Below, in pieces: positions 47,357 to 55,798 of a stretch of 64,000 bases of DNA. Each line of letters starts with the position of its first letter. Positions within the stretch are counted from its first letter, which is position 1. Position numbers and translations under genes: made by a program. Below the pieces are notes generated by a model. It was not told where the DNA came from, searched no databases, and worked only from the letters and a program-made list of their open reading frames with translations. The stretch is from Hyphomicrobiales bacterium (GTDB lineage: Bacteria > Pseudomonadota > Alphaproteobacteria > Rhizobiales > Xanthobacteraceae), in contig JAFKKN010000002.1 in NCBI GenBank assembly GCA_017305535.1, positions 372,001 through 436,000 on the forward strand, written 5' to 3'.

Positions 47357-47587
47357 ATGGCCACCACCGTCACGCAAAAAGGTCAGGTGACGATCCCGAA
47401 GCCGATCCGCGACCATCTCGGCATCAAGCCCGGCAGCAAAGTCGAATTCCGCCGCGCCGCCGACGGGAGCGTGGTGATCGCGCGTGCCGGCGACAAGCCG
47501 GCCGAAGGAAAGTTTGACGCTCTCGTCGGCATCCTTGGTCCGGGCCCCTCCACCGACGAAATCATGGAATGGACGCGCGGCGAATGA
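47357..47587 (+). CDS. vapB: AbrB/SpoVT-type antitoxin VapB
   Basis: 76 aa swapped-hairpin AbrB DNA-binding protein: TTVTQKGQVTIPKPIRDHLG and IKPGSKVEFRRAADGSVVIA are the family blocks. The acidic C terminus (EIMEWTRGE) is the part expected to hold the toxin. ATG 47357 follows GGAGG, and an inverted repeat lies just upstream. The VapC toxin begins four bases after its stop. Antitoxin role inferred from the pairing. Confidence 0.9.
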   Translation: MATTVTQKGQVTIPKPIRDHLGIKPGSKVEFRRAADGSVVIARAGDKPAEGKFDALVGILGPGPSTDEIMEWTRGE

Positions 47588-47591
47588 CCCG

Positions 47592-47999
47592 ATGACCCTC
47601 ATCGACTCAAACGTGCTGCTCGACATCTTCGGCCGTGATCCCAACTGGTGGCAATGGTCGCTCGCGCAATTAAAGAACGCTTCGCGCCGAGGGCCGCTAT
47701 ATATCAACGACATCATCTACGCCGAGACATCGATTCGTTTTCCCGACGCCGCAATGTTCGATGACGCGCTCGATGAAATCAGCGTGATCCTCGCCACCGT
47801 CCCGCGCATGGTGCCGTTTTTGGCAGGAAAGGCCTTTGCCCGCTATCGCGAGGCCGGCGGTGTGCGTAACAGCGTGCTGCCGGACTTCTTCATCGGCGCT
47901 CATGCCGAGGTCGAGCGGCTGCCGCTGTTGACCCGCGATGCGCGGCGTTATCGCAACTACTTTCCGAACGTCACGCTGATCGCACCGGATGAGGTCTAA
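47592..47999 (+). CDS. vapC: PIN-domain toxin VapC
   Basis: 135 aa Mg-dependent ribonuclease of the PIN family. The acidic active-site residues are all present: D5 (IDSNVLLDIF), E45 (YAETSIRF), D98 (LPDFFIGAHAE) and D116 (TRDARRY). VapC toxins usually cleave tRNA or rRNA. ATG 47592 is four bases after vapB. All catalytic residues are intact, so the module is probably functional. Convergent with the MobA-like gene, stop codons almost touching. Confidence 0.9.
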   Translation: MTLIDSNVLLDIFGRDPNWWQWSLAQLKNASRRGPLYINDIIYAETSIRFPDAAMFDDALDEISVILATVPRMVPFLAGKAFARYREAGGVRNSVLPDFFIGAHAEVERLPLLTRDARRYRNYFPNVTLIAPDEV

Positions 48000-48001
48000 C
48001 G

Positions 48002-49909
48002 TCACCCTCTCCGCAGCATGAACCCGCCGAAAAACGCCGCGAGATGGTCACGCGCATCGAGCGGCAGCACATGGGCGACGTACTGGTCCGGACGCAGCAC
48101 GACGATGCAGCCGTTCGCACGGTCGATACCGCGCGCGTCGAAAATGTCGGGACCGTTTTTCAGGTCTGGACAGAACGCCTTTTCATAATCGATCAGTTTG
48201 AGGCATCCCTTGCGTGGCCGCAGCAGCGGCGGCAGCGCGTCGAAGGCGAGATCGCGGTGCCCCTGCTGAAACACCGCGCGCACATCGATCACCGAATCGA
48301 TATCGGCTTCCACCGGTGTGTAAGCCCGCAGCGGCGAAGCGTCGGATTGCGCCAGCCATTCACATAGCGCGCGCAACCGCGACGATGCATCGTCCGGCGC
48401 TTTATCATCCGCGAACAGAAACAGCCGCCAGCGGCCGTCCGCCTTCGCGACATGGCCGAGATGCAGCGGTTTCGCATCCGCCAGCCGGATCACCGGCGCG
48501 GAGTGAAACCGCATTCCGACGACGAAGCCCGCCGCAAGCTGCTGATGCAACGGCGCGGCGGAAATCAGCGACGGCGCATAATGCACGGCTGTACCGGCGG
48601 TGAAGCGGCCTTGCTTGACGAAATATTTTTGAAACTCCGCCGGATCGATGCCGTCGCCATCGCGCGTACCGGATTCCTTCGGCCGCGCGCTGAACATTTT
48701 TGCGAAGGCGCGATCGAAATCGATCAGCTCTTTCGCCAGCGCGCGTCGTTCGTCGGAATAAGTATGCAGGATCGCCGGCGACGATTGCCCACGAAGCACG
48801 GCGGCGAGTTTCCAGCCGAGATTGAAACCGTCTTGCATCGAGACGTTCATGCCCTGCCCGGCTTTCGGGCTGTGGGTGTGGCAGGCATCGCCCGCGATGA
48901 AGACCGATGGATGTGTGGAATCGTCCGGCGCGTTGTCGAAACGATCGCACAGCCGTTGTCCGATCTCATAAACCGACCACCATGCGATCTCCTTCACGTC
49001 GAGGGTGTAAGGACGGAAGATGCGTTGCGCCGCCGCCACCAGATGCTCCGCGGTGATGGCCTTGCTGGCGACGCGCTCGCCCTCCGCCAGCTTGTCGAGT
49101 TCGATGTAGAGGCGAACGAGGTATCCGCCCTCGCGCGGAATCACCAGCACGCTGCCGTCGTTCGCCGAATGAATCGCCGCCTTGAGCCGGATATCGGGAA
49201 AGTCGGTCACCGCCAGCACGTCCATCACGCCCCAGGCCTGATTGGCGGAATCGCCGGTCAGCGCGCGGCCGATCGCCTGCCGCACGTTGCTGCGCGCGCC
49301 GTCGCAGCCGATCACGTAACGCGCGCGCACGGTTTCGATCTCGCCTTGATGCTCGGGATCGAGCCGTTCAAGCCGTGCGATCACCGGATGCGTGGCGGAC
49401 GATTGCTCCATGTCGATCCCGACGAAGCGCCGCGCGTAGCGCGGCTCAAGTCGTAACGGCGCATGCCACATCGTCTCCAGCAGAAAATCGTGCACCCGCG
49501 CCTGATTGAGAATGACGTGCGGCATCTCCGACAGCCCGTCCTCGACATCCTGCACGCGGCCGCTGCGCACGATGCGCGACGGATCGGCGGCGTCCGGCTT
49601 CCAGAACGCGACCTCGTTGACCCAGTAGGATTCCTTCTTCACGCGCTCGCTGAAACCGAACGCCTCGAACATCTCCATGGTGCGGCAGGCGATGCCGTCG
49701 GCCTGGCCGAGTTGCAGCGGGCCGTCCTTGCTCTCGACGATCATGGTCGTGATGTCGGGAAAGGCCGCGAGCTGCGCCGCCAGCGTCAAGCCGGCGGGAC
49801 CGCAGCCGACGATCAGCACGTCGACAGCGTCAGACTTCGCCGCGTTCGATTCAGGTGCGTGTGCGATCGCCGGATCGCCGGGCCGAAACCCGTCGAGATG
49901 AAATTGCAT
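48002..49909 (-). CDS. FAD-dependent aromatic monooxygenase, 3-hydroxybenzoate 4-monooxygenase-like (MobA)
   Basis: 635 aa from ATG 49909 (GGAGGG upstream), starting QFHLDGFRPGDP like MobA. The FAD motif VDVLIVGCGPAGLTLAAQLA, the DG motif RYVIGCDGARSNVRQAIG and the GD motif VFIAGDACHTHSPKAGQGMN are complete. A C-terminal thioredoxin-like domain as in phenol hydroxylase follows (PPLLRPRKGCLKL region). It probably hydroxylates a phenolic substrate such as 3-hydroxybenzoate. No ring-cleavage or transporter gene is next to it, so the pathway assignment is tentative. Confidence 0.8.
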   Translation of the reverse strand: MQFHLDGFRPGDPAIAHAPESNAAKSDAVDVLIVGCGPAGLTLAAQLAAFPDITTMIVESKDGPLQLGQADGIACRTMEMFEAFGFSERVKKESYWVNEVAFWKPDAADPSRIVRSGRVQDVEDGLSEMPHVILNQARVHDFLLETMWHAPLRLEPRYARRFVGIDMEQSSATHPVIARLERLDPEHQGEIETVRARYVIGCDGARSNVRQAIGRALTGDSANQAWGVMDVLAVTDFPDIRLKAAIHSANDGSVLVIPREGGYLVRLYIELDKLAEGERVASKAITAEHLVAAAQRIFRPYTLDVKEIAWWSVYEIGQRLCDRFDNAPDDSTHPSVFIAGDACHTHSPKAGQGMNVSMQDGFNLGWKLAAVLRGQSSPAILHTYSDERRALAKELIDFDRAFAKMFSARPKESGTRDGDGIDPAEFQKYFVKQGRFTAGTAVHYAPSLISAAPLHQQLAAGFVVGMRFHSAPVIRLADAKPLHLGHVAKADGRWRLFLFADDKAPDDASSRLRALCEWLAQSDASPLRAYTPVEADIDSVIDVRAVFQQGHRDLAFDALPPLLRPRKGCLKLIDYEKAFCPDLKNGPDIFDARGIDRANGCIVVLRPDQYVAHVLPLDARDHLAAFFGGFMLRRG

Positions 49910-49997
49910 CGCCGCCCTCCGCTTCGTCTCGCGAAAACCTACCGCTTCCTCGCATGGCGTGGAAAGCGGTTCGCGTGAATGAAGCGTATCGTGAAAC

Positions 49998-50027
49998 GAA
50001 GGGCTCCGGTTTTCACCGGAGCCCTTC
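49998..50027 (-). terminator. Strong hairpin downstream of amtB2
   Basis: GAAGGGCTCCGGT (49998-50010), TTTC loop, ACCGGAGCCCTTC (50015-50027): a perfect 13-bp stem. On the minus strand it follows amtB2 by about 90 bases and is trailed by GTTTC, a weak T-run. Confidence 0.65.
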
Positions 50028-50120
50028 ACGGCCGGGCGAGCTTGGGAGGAGGAAGTACCCGGCCAAGACGGTGTCCGTCATGGCTTGGCTGACAATGACG
50101 GCGATAGTTTGGACGGCGCC

Positions 50121-51617
50121 TCACATGTTGTAAGCGCGCTCGCCATGGTCGGTGATGTCGAGGCCTTCGCGCTCGGCGTCGACCGACGGACGCAGGCCGA
50201 TGACGAGATCGACGACCTTGAACAGGATCGCCGAACCGACGCCGGACCACACCAGCGTCGCCAGCACCGCCTTGCCCTGCGCCAGCATCTGCGTGGCGAA
50301 GTCGTAGGTGCCGGCGTTGTTGCCCGCGAAGTTGGCGTAGTCGGTGATGCCGACGCCGCCGAGCGCGGGGTTGACCAGAATGCCGGTGCCCAGCGCGCCG
50401 ATGATGCCGCCGACGCAGTGAATGCCGAACACGTCGAGCGCGTCGTCATAGCGGAAGGTGTTCTTCACGGTGGAGACGAAGAACAGACAGACCGGCGAGA
50501 CGATCAGGCCGAGCACCAGCGCGCCGACCGGACCGGCAAAGCCCGCGGCCGGCGTCACCGCGACAAGGCCCGCCACCGCGCCGGAACAGATGCCGAGCAG
50601 CGAAGGCTTGCCCTTGTGCGCCCACTCCGTCAGTAGCCACGACAACGCCGCACCAGCGGTCGCCACCATGGTGTTGACGAAGGCAAGCGCGGTGGTGCCG
50701 TTGGCTTCGAGGTTCGAACCGGCGTTGAAGCCGAACCAGCCAACCCACAGCAGCGATGCGCCGATCATGGTCATGGTCAGCGAGTGGGGCGGCATCAGGT
50801 CCTTGCCATAGCCGACCCGCTTGCCGACGATCAGCGCACCGACCAGACCCGCGATGCCGGCGTTGATGTGCACCACCGTGCCGCCGGCGAAGTCGAGCGC
50901 GCCGGAGCCCGCGAGCCAACCCGCGCCCGACGTGACCTCGTCGAGCTTGGCCTGCGCCGCCGTCTTCGCCGCGCCATCGGCCGCCGCCGCGAGCGCCTTG
51001 GCGGCCGCCGCGACATCATCGGGTGCCGGAACGAACCACACCCAATGCGCGATCGGGAAATAGATCACCGTCAGCCACAGCAGCACGAAGACGAACACCG
51101 CCGAAAACTTGATGCGCTCGGCGAAGGCGCCGACGATCAGCGCCGGCGTGATCATCGCGAACGTCATCTGAAACACCAGATAGGCGAATTCCGGAATCAC
51201 CACGCCGTTGGAGAAGGTCGGCACCGTCGAACTGGCATCGACGCCCCGCAGCAATGCCTTGCCGAGGCCGCCGATATAAGGCGTCAGCGCGCCGCCGCCG
51301 TCGGTGAAGGCGAGCGAGTAGCCGTACAAAATCCAGATCACGCCCGCGAGCGACACGATGGCGAACACCTGGGTGAGGATCGACGCCATATTCTTGGCGC
51401 GCACCAGGCCGCCATAGAACAGCGCGAGGCCGGGCACCGACATCATCAGCACCAGCGCGGCGCTGATCAGCATCCAGGCGGTGTCGCCCTTGTTGGGCAC
51501 CAGCGCCGGCGCGGCGGCCGTGGTCTGCGCCAGCGCCATGTCGGTAAATCCGACGATTGCGGCGAGGCCGACGGCGGTAACGATGAGTCCCGCGCGAACG
51601 GGATGAGCGAAGGTCAT
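50121..51617 (-). CDS. amtB: Ammonium transporter AmtB (copy 2)
   Basis: 498 aa from ATG 51617 (AGGAG upstream). A signal peptide (GLIVTAVGLAAIVGFTDMALA) precedes eleven membrane helices. The signature DFAGGTVVHINAGIAGLVGA carries the conserved Asp and His; the second pore His is in DVFGIHCVGGIIGALG. Compared with copy 1 it has a longer periplasmic insertion rich in Ala (PDDVAAAAKALAAAADGAAK). The C-terminal tail ends EREGLDITDHGERAYNM, the GlnK-binding region. Follows glnK2 after 40 bases. Confidence 0.94.
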   Translation of the reverse strand: MTFAHPVRAGLIVTAVGLAAIVGFTDMALAQTTAAAPALVPNKGDTAWMLISAALVLMMSVPGLALFYGGLVRAKNMASILTQVFAIVSLAGVIWILYGYSLAFTDGGGALTPYIGGLGKALLRGVDASSTVPTFSNGVVIPEFAYLVFQMTFAMITPALIVGAFAERIKFSAVFVFVLLWLTVIYFPIAHWVWFVPAPDDVAAAAKALAAAADGAAKTAAQAKLDEVTSGAGWLAGSGALDFAGGTVVHINAGIAGLVGALIVGKRVGYGKDLMPPHSLTMTMIGASLLWVGWFGFNAGSNLEANGTTALAFVNTMVATAGAALSWLLTEWAHKGKPSLLGICSGAVAGLVAVTPAAGFAGPVGALVLGLIVSPVCLFFVSTVKNTFRYDDALDVFGIHCVGGIIGALGTGILVNPALGGVGITDYANFAGNNAGTYDFATQMLAQGKAVLATLVWSGVGSAILFKVVDLVIGLRPSVDAEREGLDITDHGERAYNM

Positions 51618-51657
51618 GAATTTTACTCCTGAAGGAAAACGAATACGGGCGGGGAAT

Positions 51658-52095
<438 letters not shown>

Positions 52096-52098
52096 CTA

Positions 52099-52114
52099 AT
52101 CAAGAGCCGTGCCA
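52099..52114 (-). promoter_or_regulatory. Sigma-54-like promoter of glnK2-amtB2
   Basis: On the minus strand TGGCAC (52114-52109), 5-base spacer, TTGAT (52103-52099). The -24 element is perfect; the -12 element has GA where GC is usual. Predicted start near 52089, about 93 bases before glnK2. Confidence 0.5.
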
Positions 52115-52291
52115 GAGTGGGTTGAGCGAGATAGGGCTTTGGGAATGCTTGGTTTTCTGGCGAGACGCGAAAGCCGCCACATGTCGCAGCAACGGCAGCG
52201 CACAATGCCTAGCCGTGACTGCTCAAAAATTCAGCAGATGATCGTGAGGATGAGGTTATGGGCAGAGACGAGCCGGACATTCTTCAGGGTG

Positions 52292-52407
52292 GTCCCCGCG
52301 CAGGCGGGGACCCAGACGCCGCAGCGGTTCGGCTCTATCATCAAGAGGGAGTGTCTTTGCGACCATTAATGCCAGGGGCTTTGGGTCCCCGCCTGCGCGG
52401 GGACGAC
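52292..52407. repeat. Palindromic intergenic repeat, family C (paired arms)
   Basis: GTCCCCGCGCAGGCGGGGAC facing GTCCCCGCCTGCGCGGGGAC with about 75 bases between. It occupies the centre of the 452-base gap between glnK2 and the cNMP-binding gene; the rest of that gap holds the sigma-54-like site and nothing else recognisable. Confidence 0.8.
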
Positions 52408-52448
52408 GATTTTCGAGTGGTCAGCTTGTCCGGAAAATCCGTCTCAAC

Positions 52449-52898
52449 TCAGCTCGTCAGCCGGCCGCCGATCAGGACCAGATCGCTGGCGGCCTGGCTG
52501 GTGCGGTGGGCGAACTCGTCGCGCAGGCGACGCGCGCCGTCGGGCTCGCTGTCGAGCACGCGCTGGAATAACGTCCGGGTAATACGAATGACCGAGGCAT
52601 ATTCCCGCGCGGTGGCGGTAGCGGGCCGCGCCATCGGCACGATCAGCGCCAGTTCGCCGATCAGCGCGCCGGGACCGGCGACGATGTCGTCCTTGCCACC
52701 GCCGGGAAAGCTCAGATGGAACGAACCGCGCTGCACGACATAACCGCAATCCGATGCATCGCCGGCGCGAAACAGCACCGAGCCGCTGGCAAATTCCTGT
52801 TGTTCCGAGCCGATGGCCAGAACGCGGATCGCCGCGTTGCCCAACAGGTGAAATGTCGGGACGCGGTCGAGCAGGACAACATCGTCTTCAATCGACAT
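52449..52898 (-). CDS. Cyclic-nucleotide-binding-domain protein without HTH
   Basis: 149 aa, essentially one cNMP-binding fold. The beta-roll includes FASGSVLFRAGDASDCGYVV, and the phosphate-binding cassette is GALIGELALIVPMARPATATA, close to the GELALxxxxRxATV consensus. A helical end follows. There is no DNA-binding domain, unlike Crp/Fnr regulators, so it probably acts on a partner protein. It is followed upstream (same strand) by an OmpR-type response regulator gene. The partner is unknown. Confidence 0.8.
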   Translation of the reverse strand: MSIEDDVVLLDRVPTFHLLGNAAIRVLAIGSEQQEFASGSVLFRAGDASDCGYVVQRGSFHLSFPGGGKDDIVAGPGALIGELALIVPMARPATATAREYASVIRITRTLFQRVLDSEPDGARRLRDEFAHRTSQAASDLVLIGGRLTS

Positions 52899-52940
52899 GA
52901 GGCGGGCGCGCGGAGTTAACGAATCGTTGCGCCAAACGTA

Positions 52941-53627
52941 TCACGGCACCAGCTTGTAGCCACCGGCTTCCGTCACCAGGATTTCCGGGCTCGCGGCGTC
53001 CTGCTCGATCTTCTGCCGCAGGCGGTAGATATGGGTTTCCAGAGTGTGGGTGGTGACGCCGGAGTTGTAGCCCCACACCTCCTGCAACAGCGTGTCGCGC
53101 GACACCGGCGCCTGCCCGGCGCGGTAGAGGAAACGCAGGATCGCGGTTTCCTTCTCGGTCAGCCGCACCTTCTTGCCGCCGCCGTTGGTCAGCATTTTCG
53201 AGCCGGGGCGGAAGCTGTACGGCCCCACCGAGAACACCGCGTCTTCGCTGGCTTCGTGCTGGCGCAACTGCGCGCGAATGCGCGCCAGGAGCACCGCGAA
53301 GCGGAACGGCTTCACCACATAATCGTTGGCGCCGGATTCAAGTCCCAAAATGGTGTCGGAATCGGTGTCGTGGCCGGTCAGCATGATGATCGGCGCCTTG
53401 AAGCCGTTCTTGCGCAGCGAGCGCACCACCTCGCGGCCGTCGGTATCGGGCAGGCCGACATCCATCAGCACCAGATCGGGCGTGTTGGCTTTCGCGGCGG
53501 AAGCCCCCTTGGCGCCGGTATCCACGGCGGAAGCTTCGAATTCCTCGTGCAGCGACAACTGCTCGACGAGCGCCTCGCGCAAATCGTTGTCGTCATCCAC
53601 GATGAGGATCTTGCGAGCATTGGCCAT
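52941..53627 (-). CDS. OmpR/PhoB-family response regulator
   Basis: 228 aa from ATG 53627. Receiver domain with acidic pocket (ILIVDDDND), phosphorylation site D56 in LVLMDVGLPD, and Lys in NDYVVKPFRF. The DNA-binding winged helix (VRLTEKETAILRFLYRAGQA; HTLETHIYRLRQKIE) completes it. No histidine kinase gene is adjacent, so it is an orphan here. Highly conserved among Bradyrhizobium relatives; regulon not known to me. Confidence 0.9.
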   Translation of the reverse strand: MANARKILIVDDDNDLREALVEQLSLHEEFEASAVDTGAKGASAAKANTPDLVLMDVGLPDTDGREVVRSLRKNGFKAPIIMLTGHDTDSDTILGLESGANDYVVKPFRFAVLLARIRAQLRQHEASEDAVFSVGPYSFRPGSKMLTNGGGKKVRLTEKETAILRFLYRAGQAPVSRDTLLQEVWGYNSGVTTHTLETHIYRLRQKIEQDAASPEILVTEAGGYKLVP

Positions 53628-53798
53628 CGTTGGCTGTCCTTCGAACGGGAGCGCGCGAGAGGTGCGCATGACATCACGGATCACAGATAAGATCGATCGG
53701 GGCTGGGAACCAGTTACCAATTGGCAATCAATCTCGCTTTCTCGTGACATATTTCTAAGATCGGCGGTGCGTTCACCGGCGCCGCCGAGACCATCAGA

Positions 53799-54368
53799 AT
53801 GAAAGTACGATATATTTCAATGGCTTACGGAACAGATCGGAGCAGCCGGCCGCTCACCGCGCTGACCGTGCGCGCCGCGCCGGGCCGCCCCAGCCGGGGT
53901 TGGCTGATCGCCGACAGGCAGGCGATTCCAGTGGCGCTGGGGCGTGGTGGCATCCGCGCCAACAAGTTCGAGGGCGACGGCGGCACGCCGCGCGGCACTT
54001 TTCATCCGCTGAAACTATGGTGGCGGGCCGACCGCTGGCCACGCCCGCGTACCCATCTTCCGATTCGCCGTATCACCGCACGCGATGCATGGTGTGAGGA
54101 CCCTGCCGACCGTCACTACAACCGGGCGGTGTTGCGCGCCCCGAACGAGGCAGGCGACCGGCTCAAACGCGCCGATCATCTTTACGACTTCATCATCGAA
54201 ATCGACCACAACACCCGGCCGCGCGTCACCAATCGCGGCAGCGCGGTGTTCCTGCATCTGGCGCGCGACAATTTCGGCCCCACCGCCGGCTGCGTCGCCA
54301 TGACCCGCCCGATGATGCTGCGCTTGCTGGAACGGATCGGCCCGCGCACGAAGATCGTGATCGGGTGA
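53799..54368 (+). CDS. L,D-transpeptidase (YkuD) family protein
   Basis: 189 aa. The YkuD signature is visible as AVFLHLARDNFGPTAGCVAM with the catalytic Cys165 and His153. GDGGTPRGTFHPLKLWWRAD is the conserved upstream block. L,D-transpeptidases form 3-3 peptidoglycan crosslinks or attach proteins. No obvious signal peptide is seen, which is unusual for a periplasmic enzyme; ATG 53799 or 53820 may start it. Divergent from the response regulator. Confidence 0.82.
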   Translation: MKVRYISMAYGTDRSSRPLTALTVRAAPGRPSRGWLIADRQAIPVALGRGGIRANKFEGDGGTPRGTFHPLKLWWRADRWPRPRTHLPIRRITARDAWCEDPADRHYNRAVLRAPNEAGDRLKRADHLYDFIIEIDHNTRPRVTNRGSAVFLHLARDNFGPTAGCVAMTRPMMLRLLERIGPRTKIVIG

Positions 54369-54382
54369 GGTCCATCATCGGC

Positions 54383-54410
54383 CATCGCCCCCGCGAAGGC
54401 GGGGACGACG
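54383..54410. repeat. Palindromic repeat, family C, single arm
   Basis: CATCGCCCCCGCGAAGGCGG followed by GGACGACG; between the convergent L,D-transpeptidase and DUF1330 genes. Confidence 0.6.
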
Positions 54411-54428
54411 GCGAAATGCGCCGGATAT

Positions 54429-54848
54429 CTACTCCCCAAATCCCTCGCCGCCTTGCTGCGGCTTGAGGCGAATGAGACGTGAGTCTTTCACCGCGGCCTG
54501 CCGATGCTTCACCGCCTCGCGATAAACCGGATCACGGATCATGCTAACGAAGGCGTCCACCGACGGATATTCTGCGATGAAGCAGTGATCCCAATGCTCC
54601 TGCTGCGGGCCGATCAGCATCAATTCGAACGCGCCGCGCCAGACGATCTTGCCGCCGAGTTTCGAAAACACCGGGCCGCTCTCTCGACCGTAAGCCGCAT
54701 AGGCTTCCGCGCCCGTCGCCTTGCGACCATCCGGATAGCGCGCCTCGTCATGAAGCCGCACCAGATTGAGCATGTGGATCGGGCCGGGACGATTGTTGTC
54801 GCGAAACTGCGCGAAAATTTCCTTGGTCGGATCGATGTGGCCGGTCAT
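54429..54848 (-). CDS. DUF1330 family protein
   Basis: 139 aa ferredoxin-like (dimeric alpha/beta barrel) protein. MLNLVRLHDEARYPDGRKAT, GRESGPVFSKLGGKIVWRGA and FIAEYPSVDAFVSMIRDPVYREAVKHR are the family blocks. Function unknown; such proteins resemble small monooxygenases and stress-response ABM domains. Monocistronic, with repeats on both sides. Confidence 0.8.
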   Translation of the reverse strand: MTGHIDPTKEIFAQFRDNNRPGPIHMLNLVRLHDEARYPDGRKATGAEAYAAYGRESGPVFSKLGGKIVWRGAFELMLIGPQQEHWDHCFIAEYPSVDAFVSMIRDPVYREAVKHRQAAVKDSRLIRLKPQQGGEGFGE

Positions 54849-54888
54849 GTTTCCATTTTCCCTTGGCGTGACGCGCCCCCGATGACTG

Positions 54889-54963
54889 CGTCATGCCCGG
54901 ACTTGATCCGGGCATCCATCTTTCTCAAAAGGATGGATCGCCGGGTCAAGCCCGGCGATGACG
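54889..54963. repeat. Palindromic intergenic repeat, family B, short copy
   Basis: CGTCATGCCCGGACTTGATC and CGGGCATCCATC facing GGATGGATCGCCGGGTCAAG and CCCGGCGATGACG. Between the DUF1330 gene and yggS. Confidence 0.75.
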
Positions 54964-54988
54964 CCAATAAAACCGAACGACGGCGACC

Positions 54989-55690
54989 CTAAACCGGCTT
55001 CGGCCGCGTGCCGAAAATCGCCGAGCCGACCCGCACGTGCGTTGCGCCGAAGGCGATCGCGGTGGCGAAGTCGGCGCTCATGCCCATCGACAGTTTGGCC
55101 AGCCCGTTGCGCGCGGCAACCTTCGCGGTCAGCGCGAAATGCGGCGCGGGGGCTTCGTCCACCGGCGGAATGCACATCAGCCCCGAAATCGTCAGACCGT
55201 AAGTCTCGCGGCAACGCGCGATGAAGGCGTCGGCGTCGGTGGGCGCGATGCCGGCCTTCTGCGGCTCCTCGCCGGTATTGATCTGCACGAACAGCTCCGG
55301 CCGGCGCGGCTGGCGTGAAAATTCCTTGGCGAGCGCTTCGCACAAACTGTCGCGATCCACCGAATGGATGGCGTCGAACAACGCCACCGCTTCCTTCACC
55401 TTGTTGGATTGCAGCGGTCCGATCAGGTGCAGCGCGATGCCGGGCGTGTCGCCCATCAGCTCCGGCCACTTCCCCTTCGCCTCCTGCACGCGGTTCTCGC
55501 CGAACACACGCTGACCGCGCGCGATCACCGGCTTGATCGCGTCGGCATCGAATGTCTTCGACACCGCGACCAGCGTGACCTCCGCGCGGTCGCGGCGCGC
55601 ATCGCGACAGGCATGCGCGATCTCGTGCTCCACCGCATCCAGTCCGGATGATGAAGACGGCGTTAACGAAACATCGGGCGGCGGCATCAT
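54989..55690 (-). CDS. yggS: YggS-family pyridoxal-phosphate homeostasis protein
   Basis: PLP-binding TIM-barrel protein that regulates vitamin B6 pools. PLP Lys in VTLVAVSKTFDADAI; FGENRVQEAKGKWPEL, HLIGPLQSNKVKEAV, QINTGEEPQKAGI and LSMGMSADFATAIAFGATHVRVGSAIFG are the family blocks. ATG 55690 (or 55687) precedes a short linker; the ATG at 55729 is also possible. The extended N terminus before AVEHEIAHACR is variable in relatives. Divergent from the diguanylate cyclase gene. Confidence 0.92.
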   Translation of the reverse strand: MMPPPDVSLTPSSSSGLDAVEHEIAHACRDARRDRAEVTLVAVSKTFDADAIKPVIARGQRVFGENRVQEAKGKWPELMGDTPGIALHLIGPLQSNKVKEAVALFDAIHSVDRDSLCEALAKEFSRQPRRPELFVQINTGEEPQKAGIAPTDADAFIARCRETYGLTISGLMCIPPVDEAPAPHFALTAKVAARNGLAKLSMGMSADFATAIAFGATHVRVGSAIFGTRPKPV

Positions 55691-55798
55691 GATGCGGGGT
55701 CGGCTCCTGGATTCAACGGCATCGCTCAAATTTTAAGAAAGAGGGAAAAGGCTCCTTGAGCCGTTGCTGCTAGAGAGATGGCGGGGCAAGGGCAGGCA

